A stretch of 5,116 nt of DNA, taken from positions 1-5,116 of the forward strand of contig NJDV01000047.1 of the NCBI GenBank assembly GCA_002254765.1. The letters run 5' to 3'. Under the pieces are notes generated by a model. It was not told the DNA's origin. It did not search any database and saw nothing but the letters and a program-made list of their open reading frames with translations. This DNA is from Thermoplasmatales archaeon ex4484_36. Lineage in GTDB: Archaea; Thermoplasmatota; Penumbrarchaeia; Penumbrarchaeales; EX4484-36. This document shows positions 1 through 5,116 of the stretch, in pieces. The position numbers and the translations under genes were made by a program. Within the stretch, counting starts at the first letter, position 1, and each line of letters starts with the position of its first letter.

Positions 1-354
1 GTGGGTGATGTGGAGAAGGTGCTCTCCTACACCCAACAGCTCATAATAAACCCCTACCAGGGTCAGCCGGAGAACCTGAGGAAGATACAGAACCCAGAGA
101 ACTGGGAGAGCATCAAGGAACTTGCACAGCTAGACGGGGCATTTGTCCTAGACCGCTCGGGAAGAATATACTGCGCAGGGGCCTACATCATGGTAAAGAA
201 CGGGGTGAAGGCCCACCCTGGGTTTGGAGGAAGGCACCTTGCGGCCGCCTCCATAACTCAAGAGACAGATGCGGTGGCTATTGCCCTCTCCTCCTCCGGT
301 ACGATGAGGATTTTCGAGAGGGGGCGGGTCATCTTCCATCAGGAACTTGGATAG
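1..354 (+). CDS. dacZ: Archaeal diadenylate cyclase DacZ, C-terminal part (5' end outside window)
   Basis: This is the C-terminal 117 residues of a diadenylate cyclase, which condenses two ATP into the second messenger cyclic di-AMP. The visible part contains most of the DAC (DisA_N) catalytic domain: the DGA motif at visible residues 45-47 (LDGAFVLD) and the second active-site motif GGRHLAAASIT at 76-86, followed by a strand-turn-strand end (GTMRIFERGRVI, 100-111). The stretch before DGA (VGDVEKVLSYTQQLIINPY, then a GxPENLRKI-like segment) matches my memory of the linker that precedes the DAC domain in archaeal DacZ. That family has an additional N-terminal domain and is roughly 250-300 residues long. 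The GTG at base 1 is therefore almost certainly an internal Val and the gene starts upstream. The third residue of the RHR-type motif is Leu here. The stop overlaps the start of the antiporter gene, so the two are probably co-transcribed. Bacterial DisA is a less likely label because no HhH/DNA-scanning domain follows. Confidence 0.88.
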   Translation: MGDVEKVLSYTQQLIINPYQGQPENLRKIQNPENWESIKELAQLDGAFVLDRSGRIYCAGAYIMVKNGVKAHPGFGGRHLAAASITQETDAVAIALSSSGTMRIFERGRVIFHQELG

Positions 355-1579
355 GGGGATTGATAGAATAGAGGGAATCCTAGTCTCTCTTCTTCTCCTT
401 CTTCTTCTCTCCCGCCTTTTGGGGATTCTTGTGGAGAGGGTAGGTGTGCACCCCATCATAGGGGAGGTGGCTGGTGGTCTTCTATTGAGCCCCCTTATAT
501 TCGGTGTGGTAAAATCATCCCTCTCTCTCAACATCTTCAGTCAGTTCTCCATCCTTATGGTGATGCTCTACTCCGGCATAACTACAGATTACGCGAGCTA
601 CACCCGCCACAGAAAGGAGGCTGTCTTTATAGCTTCCGGCGGTGTTCTGATGACGTTTATCCTGATTTACGCCGGTGCCAGATACGTCCTCGGGTTCTCT
701 CTGGTGGCATCCCTTTTCATGGGCGCTATACTCTCCAACACAGCTATTGAAGTGAGTGCAGGGGTCTTAAGACGGAGGGAGTCTGGTAAGATAGCCTCCC
801 TGGTGATGGGTGCGAGCTTTGCAGATGACATCCTTGCAGTTGTAGTCCTGGGTGTGGCCACCTCTCTGGCTGTTACCCCCGATGGAGGAGGCAGTTTCGA
901 GGAGATGCAGTCCCTTGCGGTGGCCATAGCGAAGGTGCTCATCTTCCTCTTCGTCACCTTCTACATACTGACTCGGCTCCTGCCCAAATTCTTTGACCGC
1001 TTCGTGCAGAGTAAAGAGAGCCACCTTTTCACCATTGCCTTCCTCCTCATGTTCCTTCTGGCTATCGTAGCTAGATACGTGGGACTGCACGAGGTTATCG
1101 GGGCCTATCTGGCCGGCCTCATCCTGGCCAAGTGGAGAGAGGAGCCAGATCCCATGGTCCGCCGCTCCATACTCTGGTCCAGGATCGGGGGGACCATAGA
1201 TTACATGATAACCTCTCTCTTCTCACCCATATTTTTCGGCTACATGGGTATCATCCTGGGAGAGGCCCTCTCAGGGACCACCCCCGGGGGGGGCTCACTC
1301 AAGGGCCTTTTAATAATCATAGTTATCCTGACAGCCCTTTCGGTGGCGGGGAAGATTATTGGGTGCGGGGGGACGACCTGGCTCATGGGGAACGGTTGGA
1401 ACGAGTCCCTCCGGGTGGGGAGCGTCATGGTGGGAAGAGGGGCTCTGGAACTTGTTCTTATAAGTTACGGGCTTTTCATAGGGTACATAGATACTCTTCA
1501 ATCCGCCGCCCTCATCACCGTCACCCTCCTTACGGTCTTTCTAGCACCCCTCCTCCACGGTGTCTTCAGGAAGGGGTGA
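347..1579 (+). CDS. Na+/H+ antiporter, CPA2 (NapA/Kef-type) family
   Basis: Integral membrane cation/proton exchanger of the monovalent cation:proton antiporter 2 family (PF00999), 410 residues, the usual length for a NapA-like protein without C-terminal TrkA/RCK domains. About 12-13 hydrophobic segments are visible. TM1-2 read LLSRLLGILVERVGVHPIIGEVAGGLLLSP in spirit (residues 20-49, typical GE..aGlllgP). The unwound-helix motif is GAILSNTAIEVSAGVL (126-141). The ion-binding aspartate pair is FADDILAVVV (D160-D161), and repeat 2 has GLHEVIGAYLAGLILA (246-261) and SPIFFGYMG (293-301). Near the end, GRGALELVL (363-371) is the conserved basic-residue helix with R364. The start is a TTG overlapping the dacZ stop by 8 bases. 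It is the only NTG codon ahead of TM1, and the next in-frame one (GTG at 431) would delete TM1. A weak AGGA lies only two bases upstream, so initiation may rely on coupling to dacZ. Na+ versus K+ specificity cannot be told from sequence. Confidence 0.9.
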   Translation: MDRGIDRIEGILVSLLLLLLLSRLLGILVERVGVHPIIGEVAGGLLLSPLIFGVVKSSLSLNIFSQFSILMVMLYSGITTDYASYTRHRKEAVFIASGGVLMTFILIYAGARYVLGFSLVASLFMGAILSNTAIEVSAGVLRRRESGKIASLVMGASFADDILAVVVLGVATSLAVTPDGGGSFEEMQSLAVAIAKVLIFLFVTFYILTRLLPKFFDRFVQSKESHLFTIAFLLMFLLAIVARYVGLHEVIGAYLAGLILAKWREEPDPMVRRSILWSRIGGTIDYMITSLFSPIFFGYMGIILGEALSGTTPGGGSLKGLLIIIVILTALSVAGKIIGCGGTTWLMGNGWNESLRVGSVMVGRGALELVLISYGLFIGYIDTLQSAALITVTLLTVFLAPLLHGVFRKG

Positions 1580-1580
1580 A

Positions 1581-1595
1581 AGGTTTTTCTAAATG
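1581..1595 (+). promoter_or_regulatory. Possible TATA/BRE element, or T-rich terminator of the antiporter gene
   Basis: The 44-base gap before the OB-repeat gene opens with AGGTTTTTCTAAATG, preceded by GAA. A purine run followed by TTTCTAAA about 30 bases ahead of the ATG resembles an archaeal BRE/TATA pair, although the match to TTTAWATA is poor. The same stretch has T5 (1584-1588), T4 (1596-1599) and T3 (1601-1603) tracts, which could equally be an archaeal oligo-T terminator for the upstream operon. Both roles may hold. Assignment is by eye only. Confidence 0.35.
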
Positions 1596-1612
1596 TTTTC
1601 TTTCACTTCAGC

Positions 1613-1617
1613 GAGGG
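1613..1617 (+). promoter_or_regulatory. Shine-Dalgarno site that fixes the start of the OB-repeat gene
   Basis: GAGGG lies six bases before the ATG at 1624. The reading frame stays open for a long way upstream, inside the antiporter gene in another frame, so this site decides the start. The ATG at 1624 is followed directly by a membrane-anchor sequence, whereas the upstream extension is rich in Gly, Arg, His and Pro and is only the shadow of the antiporter gene. Confidence 0.6.
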
Positions 1618-1623
1618 AAAACG

Positions 1624-2784
1624 ATGAGACGGGAGAGGCTCTTCACATCCCTGGTTGTCGTCTTTGCCCTTCTTGGAACGGCCCTTCTCCTCTATTTGTC
1701 AGGGAGAGCAACGGCTCCTGAGGTGGAACTGGGGGACCTTGCGTCCTTTGAGGGCGAGCAGGTGGTTGTAGAGGGAACCGTTGTGGGAACGGAGAGCGAC
1801 ACCCTCTACCTTTACGGCGACTCTACGGTGGCGAAGGTCTATTTGAACGATAGGGTCCCCGTCAAGGTCCTGGACAGGGTGAGGCTCAGGGCCCAGGTGA
1901 TATACGCAAGTGAGATGCCTGCTCTGGAGATGATATCTTCCCAAAGCTTTGTGAAGAGGGGTGAGGATACCGCAGTGCAGCTCACCCTTCCCCTTTTGGA
2001 AGAAGAAGAGGGCCTGGTAAGTGTGGAAGGTGTGACGAGGGCTGTGGCCCGGGAGGGCATCTTCCAGAAGGGTTATATTATGCCCACAGCTGCCCTAGAG
2101 GAGGTCTTCACCGCAGGGGTCCCCTTCAGCTGGTACGGTGCCAGTGAGGAACTCAAGGAGGGCAGCATTGTCAAAGCGCTGGGGGTACTCACCCAGGGGA
2201 AACTGCACCTCTACGGAGAGGATAGCATTCAAGTGGAAGGGAGGCTTCTTGAGATGGAGCTCACCATCGGCGAGCTCATGAGAAGGGTCTCTTCTGGCGA
2301 TGGCGATGTACTCTTCAGGCCCCTTAACCTGAGGGGTTACGTCCTCTACGAGCCCCGGGGGGAGAGCGTTTACCTGACAGAGAGCCTCCCGGAGGGCATT
2401 CTCTCCTTGAAGTGTCTTCTCAACAGCACCTTCCCCCTCCATAAGGGCGACTTCGTTGAGGTGAGAAACGCCACCCTTTCGCTGGACGAGGACACCTTAC
2501 GCTACACCCTCCTTTCTGATGAGGTGGAGGTTCTTCTACCTCACGGACCCTGGAATGTGACTGTGGAGGGGATAGCGTCCGACCCCCTCTCCTTCCTGGG
2601 GGCTAGCGTCGTTGTAGAGGGGGTGGCCCGGGCGGAAGGGGATGGCATATTGCTAGAGGGGAGGAGCGGAGGTAGGATATGGGTGGTAGGGGTCTCTCTC
2701 AACGATGGGACCTCCTACCGTGTGGAGGGGGAGGTGGTCTACCTGAAGGAGCGCTCTGCCTACGCCATATCCCTGGAGGGCTGA
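1624..2784 (+). CDS. Membrane-anchored multi-OB-fold-like protein of unknown function
   Basis: I do not recognise a specific family name. The 386-residue protein begins with a short basic head (MRRERL) and one hydrophobic segment (residues 6-26). There is no lipobox Cys and no clear cleavage site, so it is probably an N-terminally anchored protein facing outward. The rest is acidic, strand-rich and free of other membrane segments. A motif of the form [VI]xVEG recurs at 47-51, 132-136, 202-206, 312-316 and 329-333, with a YRVEG variant at 365-369. A second pattern, LxLYGxDS-like, occurs at 61-67 and 194-201. Such VxVxGxV strands are typical of the first strand of OB-fold domains, and I infer four to five OB-like units. 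No nuclease or other catalytic motif is visible. There are only single N-x-S/T sequons (N267, N282 and N311). It is followed after one base by the TctA-like gene, suggesting a joint role at the membrane. The OB fold does not imply nucleic-acid binding here if the location is extracytoplasmic. Confidence 0.75.
   Translation: MRRERLFTSLVVVFALLGTALLLYLSGRATAPEVELGDLASFEGEQVVVEGTVVGTESDTLYLYGDSTVAKVYLNDRVPVKVLDRVRLRAQVIYASEMPALEMISSQSFVKRGEDTAVQLTLPLLEEEEGLVSVEGVTRAVAREGIFQKGYIMPTAALEEVFTAGVPFSWYGASEELKEGSIVKALGVLTQGKLHLYGEDSIQVEGRLLEMELTIGELMRRVSSGDGDVLFRPLNLRGYVLYEPRGESVYLTESLPEGILSLKCLLNSTFPLHKGDFVEVRNATLSLDEDTLRYTLLSDEVEVLLPHGPWNVTVEGIASDPLSFLGASVVVEGVARAEGDGILLEGRSGGRIWVVGVSLNDGTSYRVEGEVVYLKERSAYAISLEG
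2775..2780 (+). promoter_or_regulatory. Strong Shine-Dalgarno for the TctA-like gene, inside the preceding gene
   Basis: GGAGGG ends five bases before the ATG at 2786 and lies within the last codons of the OB-repeat gene (Leu-Glu-Gly-stop). Together with a one-base gap between stop and start, this indicates that the two proteins are made from one transcript with coupled translation. Confidence 0.75.
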
Positions 2785-2785
2785 A

Positions 2786-4138
2786 ATGTTCACCTTCCTA
2801 GCACTGCTTCTGCTCTTCATTCTGCTGGGGGTGAGCCTGGGGATACTAACAGGCCTTATTCCAGGACTTCACGTGAACACCGTTGCCATCCTTCTCCTCA
2901 CTGCCACACCGGCCCTCCTTGCTCTCCTCACACCCCTCTCTTCCCTTGGAGTGGACCCTCTTCTCATACCGGTGCTTGTGGCGGCAACTGTCGTTGCGGT
3001 CTCCATAACCCACACCTTCCTTGACTTCATCCCCTCCACCTACCTGGGTGCCCCGGAGGAGGAGACCGCCCTCTCGGTCCTCCCAGCCCACTCGCTCCTG
3101 CTCGAGGGGAAAGGGTACAGGGCCGTCTACCTTTCGGCCCTGGGTTCTATGGGGGCCATTTTCTTCTCCGTAGCCCTTCTTCTCCCCTACCGCTTCCTCT
3201 TCGGCTCTCCTGGAAATCTCTACTACGTCCTGAAGGAAAATCTAGGCATGGTAGTCCTTTCCGTGGCCATTCTCCTCATAATAACCGAGAGAAGCAGGGT
3301 CCCCTATCCACTTCCCTGGGACAGGGAGGTGAAGGAGAGGACATTCTCAAGGACCCTGGGGGTCTTAACTGCCCTCTCCCTCTTTCTGCTCTCGGGGGCC
3401 TTCGGCTACGCCATATTCCGTCTCCCCTCCTCTTCCCCTCTCTCCCTGCCCTCCTCAGTGCTCTTCCCTGCCCTATCCGGCCTCTTCGGCGTCTCCACCC
3501 TTCTGGAGTCCATTCGCTCAAACCCTACCATACCCCCTCAGAGTGAAAACCCCGGGGAGGTTCAGTGGGGGAGAACCGCTGTATCCCAGTTCTCAGGAGG
3601 CCTTGCAGGCTCTATCGTGGGATTTCTCCCGGGTATGTCCTCCGGGGTAGCCACGGTGCTGGCAATGCTGTTCAGGAAGGATTCCGACAGAGAACAGACC
3701 ATAGTGACCCTCTCGGCCATAAACACGGCCAACTCCATGTTCGTTCTTGCCGCACTCTTTCTGATCTTGAGGCCACGCTCTGGTGCTGCCATTGTGGTGA
3801 ACAACCTTGTGACTGTGGAGCATTGGGATGGTGTACTCCCCCCGGGGACCATGAGCTACCTTATGATATCCGCCGTAATCTCCTCCTCACTAGCCTACTT
3901 CCTAACACTCTTTATAGGCAAGAGGGCGGCGAGATACGTCTCCCGGGTAGACTACGGAAAGTTGGTGCTCTCTATAATTGTCTTCATAGTGATCATGGTG
4001 ATTCTCTTCAACGGTGCTACTGGCCTCCTCATACTCGCTGTTGGCACGGCCATTGGACTTCTCCCCATACGCCTGGGCGTGAGGAGAAGCCATCTCATGG
4101 GTGTCATAATGTTGCCAGTTCTCCTCTATATCTGGTAG
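2786..4138 (+). CDS. TctA-family (COG1784-like) membrane transporter protein
   Basis: A 450-residue polytopic membrane protein related to TctA, the large permease subunit of tripartite tricarboxylate transporters (PF01970). It looks like the archaeal branch I know as COG1784. The two signature G-x-x-P-G motifs of the inverted repeats are GLIPGLHVN (residues 23-31, in TM1-2) and GFLPGMSSGVA (279-289), both followed by small-residue helices. Between them is the conserved segment LGAPEEETALSVLPAH (87-102), followed by a LLLEGKGYRAV stretch that is characteristic of the group. A polar, charged loop at about 168-192 probably faces the cytoplasm. The C-terminus ends directly after a membrane helix. 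Length is close to, or slightly below, that of bacterial TctA (about 500). No TctB small membrane subunit or TctC binding protein is adjacent. The only immediate partner is the OB-repeat protein encoded one base upstream. Substrate is unknown; tricarboxylate should not be assumed. Confidence 0.85.
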   Translation: MFTFLALLLLFILLGVSLGILTGLIPGLHVNTVAILLLTATPALLALLTPLSSLGVDPLLIPVLVAATVVAVSITHTFLDFIPSTYLGAPEEETALSVLPAHSLLLEGKGYRAVYLSALGSMGAIFFSVALLLPYRFLFGSPGNLYYVLKENLGMVVLSVAILLIITERSRVPYPLPWDREVKERTFSRTLGVLTALSLFLLSGAFGYAIFRLPSSSPLSLPSSVLFPALSGLFGVSTLLESIRSNPTIPPQSENPGEVQWGRTAVSQFSGGLAGSIVGFLPGMSSGVATVLAMLFRKDSDREQTIVTLSAINTANSMFVLAALFLILRPRSGAAIVVNNLVTVEHWDGVLPPGTMSYLMISAVISSSLAYFLTLFIGKRAARYVSRVDYGKLVLSIIVFIVIMVILFNGATGLLILAVGTAIGLLPIRLGVRRSHLMGVIMLPVLLYIW

Positions 4139-4152
4139 CAAAACTATTTTAT
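4139..4152 (+). promoter_or_regulatory. Archaeal BRE/TATA promoter for the UbiA-family gene; probably leaderless transcript
   Basis: Directly after the TctA-like stop the sequence reads CAAAACTATTTTAT, a purine-rich BRE-like part (CAAAA) followed by a TATTTTAT box centred near 4148. The ATG at 4177 lies about 28 bases from this centre, which is where archaeal transcription normally starts. The space between is pyrimidine-rich (CTCCTTTTCTGCTTCA) and has no Shine-Dalgarno sequence, so transcription probably begins at or a few bases before the ATG. Confidence 0.55.
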
Positions 4153-4176
4153 GAGGTCCTCTCCTTTTCTGCTTCA

Positions 4177-5040
4177 ATGAAAAAGGCAAGGGCGCTTTGG
4201 GAGCTTATGCGCCTTGAGCACGGTCTCATGCTCATGGTGGCCATATTCATAGGGGCACTCATTGCCGGAAGGGGGCTCCCGCCAGCGGACAAAACACTCT
4301 TCGCCTTCCTAACGGCACTCTTCCTTCAGGCGGCCACCTTCGCTCTGAATGACTATTACGACCTTGAGGTGGACAGGCTCAACAGGCGCATGGACAGACC
4401 ACTTGTCCGGGGCGACCTCTCCCCAAAAGCCGCTCTGGGAGTGTACTTTCTGCTTCTCCCCGCCGGGATCATAACAGGCGCTCTGGTAAACACCACCTGC
4501 CTCATCATAGCCCTCCTCAATGCGCTTCTGGCAACCCTCTACGACGTGAAGCTTAAAGAGTTCAAGATTGTGGGCAACTTCTACATCGCCTTTGCTATGG
4601 CTATACCGTTCCTCTTCGGCGCCACGGCGGTCTCGAGGGAGATTCCCCCAGTGATATACCTCCTCGCCGCGGTAGCCTTTCTTGCTGGGGCCGGCAGGGA
4701 GATAATGAAGGATGTGCAAGATGTGGAGGGGGATAAGGCCCGGGGAACGAGGTCCTTCCCCACATACCTGGGGAGCAGGGGTGCCTGTGCACTCGCCGCC
4801 CTTTTCTATCTTATAGCAGTTTTCTTAAGCATAATTCCCTTCATACATCAAGTGGATGAGGATTACTACCGTGACCCCTTCTACTTGGTAGCCGTACTTG
4901 TCACGGACGCCGTTCTCATTTACGTGGCAGGAAAACTTCTCCAAAAGCCTCTTTCCGTTGGCCTTGAAAGATACAGAAAAGTGACACTGGCCGCCCTTGG
5001 GATGGGGCTCCTCGCCTTCCTGATAGGGGCATTCTTCTGA
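4177..5040 (+). CDS. UbiA-family prenyltransferase, probable digeranylgeranylglyceryl phosphate synthase
   Basis: Probable (S)-2,3-di-O-geranylgeranylglyceryl phosphate synthase. It adds the second geranylgeranyl chain, from geranylgeranyl diphosphate, to geranylgeranylglyceryl phosphate in archaeal ether-lipid synthesis at the membrane. At 287 residues it has the typical family length. Both Mg2+-diphosphate motifs are intact: NDYYDLEVDRLN (N58, D62, D66) followed by R70-R71-xxDRPLVRG (to 79), and DVQDVEGD (D178, D181, D185) followed by KARGTRSFP (186-194). The middle YDVKLKEFK (121-129) and GNFYIAF (132-138) also fit the DGGGP synthase branch. About eight or nine hydrophobic segments are visible. 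The ATG at 4177 was chosen because it places the conserved LMRLEHG start (10-16) at the usual position; the longer upstream frame is only a shadow of the TctA-like gene. There is no SD. Two tandem stops (TGA TAG, 5038-5043) end the gene. Other UbiA branches (quinone or heme prenyltransferases) are less likely but not excluded. Confidence 0.85.
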   Translation: MKKARALWELMRLEHGLMLMVAIFIGALIAGRGLPPADKTLFAFLTALFLQAATFALNDYYDLEVDRLNRRMDRPLVRGDLSPKAALGVYFLLLPAGIITGALVNTTCLIIALLNALLATLYDVKLKEFKIVGNFYIAFAMAIPFLFGATAVSREIPPVIYLLAAVAFLAGAGREIMKDVQDVEGDKARGTRSFPTYLGSRGACALAALFYLIAVFLSIIPFIHQVDEDYYRDPFYLVAVLVTDAVLIYVAGKLLQKPLSVGLERYRKVTLAALGMGLLAFLIGAFF

Positions 5041-5081
5041 TAGCCCGCAGGGTCGACGAGGGCAAAGATAACATGGTATTT

Positions 5082-5116
5082 TCAGTGTGAGGAGACCCCA
5101 TCGCTGTCGGTGTCCG
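5082..5116 (-). CDS. Possible C-terminal end of a convergent gene (DTDSDG calcium-loop-like tail)
   Basis: Read on the minus strand from the window edge, one frame gives DTDSDGVSSH followed by TGA (5084-5082). D-x-D-x-D-G is the spacing of a calcium-binding EF-hand or thrombospondin type 3 loop, which is common in secreted archaeal proteins. Only ten full codons are visible, so this may be chance. If real, the gene converges on the prenyltransferase gene, with 41 bases between the two stops. The rest of 5041-5116 shows no clear tRNA, terminator hairpin or plus-strand start that I can support. Confidence 0.2.
   Translation of the reverse strand, partial: DTDSDGVSSH

Noticed and set aside
1132..1623. 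Long plus-strand N-terminal extension of the OB-repeat gene
   Set aside because: The translation is low-complexity, rich in Gly, Arg, His and Pro, and lies fully within the antiporter gene in another frame. A good SD and a membrane anchor start mark the ATG at 1624.
2095..2442. Minus-strand open frame of 115 codons opposite the OB-repeat gene
   Set aside because: No recognisable domain, no SD or promoter, and it mirrors the codon structure of the plus-strand gene, so it is an antisense shadow.
4153..4161. Small inverted repeat GAGGTCCTC between the TATA box and the lipid gene
   Set aside because: Four-base arms around one base are too short to support an operator or hairpin call.
3565..4176. 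Plus-strand N-terminal extension of the UbiA-family gene
   Set aside because: It overlaps the conserved second half of the TctA-like protein in another frame and looks like shadow translation. The UbiA family start fits 4177.
4309..4719. Minus-strand open frame of 136 codons opposite the prenyltransferase gene
   Set aside because: It is antisense to a strongly conserved gene including both Asp-rich motifs, and its translation has no coherent domain.
5074..5090. Short plus-strand frame ATG...TGA (MVFSV) after the lipid gene
   Set aside because: Only five codons, no SD and no relation to neighbours; not supportable as a gene.
5041..5116. Possible tRNA or C/D-box small RNA in the 3' flank
   Set aside because: No cloverleaf arms or TTC-loop are visible, and the C/D-like strings (TGATAG, TGAGGAG) do not match both boxes at proper spacing.

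Overview
This 5.1 kb window looks like archaeal chromosome, most likely from a euryarchaeote and plausibly a thermophile. Three things point there: an archaeal-type diadenylate cyclase (DacZ) end, a UbiA-family enzyme with the hallmarks of the archaeal ether-lipid prenyltransferase, and an AT-rich box about 25 bases upstream of an SD-less start codon, as expected of an archaeal TATA-driven leaderless gene. Coding is dense, Arg is often AGG/AGA and Ile often ATA, and GC content is moderately high by eye. I cannot name the species.

Layout, all confident genes on the + strand. 1-354 is the C-terminal part of dacZ, which enters from upstream and carries the catalytic DAC domain. It overlaps by 8 bases a complete 410-residue Na+/H+ antiporter of the CPA2/NapA type (347-1579). 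After a 44-base T-rich gap comes a 386-residue membrane-anchored, all-beta protein built of OB-fold-like repeats (1624-2784). One base later, behind a strong Shine-Dalgarno sequence, starts a 450-residue TctA-like membrane protein (2786-4138). A 38-base gap with a convincing TATA-like element leads to a complete UbiA prenyltransferase, probably digeranylgeranylglyceryl phosphate synthase (4177-5040). The last 76 bases hold no certain gene. An open minus-strand frame ending at 5082 reads like the tail of a convergent protein with a DxDxDG calcium-loop motif, but only ten full codons are visible.

Functionally there are three units. The first couples synthesis of the second messenger c-di-AMP to a cation/proton antiporter, which suggests control of ion or osmotic balance. 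The second is a translationally coupled pair, an outward-facing OB-repeat protein plus a TctA-like permease. No TctB or TctC subunit is encoded between or immediately beside these two genes, so the OB protein is a candidate unconventional partner. This pair is the least understood part of the window. The third is a separately promoted, probably leaderless membrane-lipid gene.
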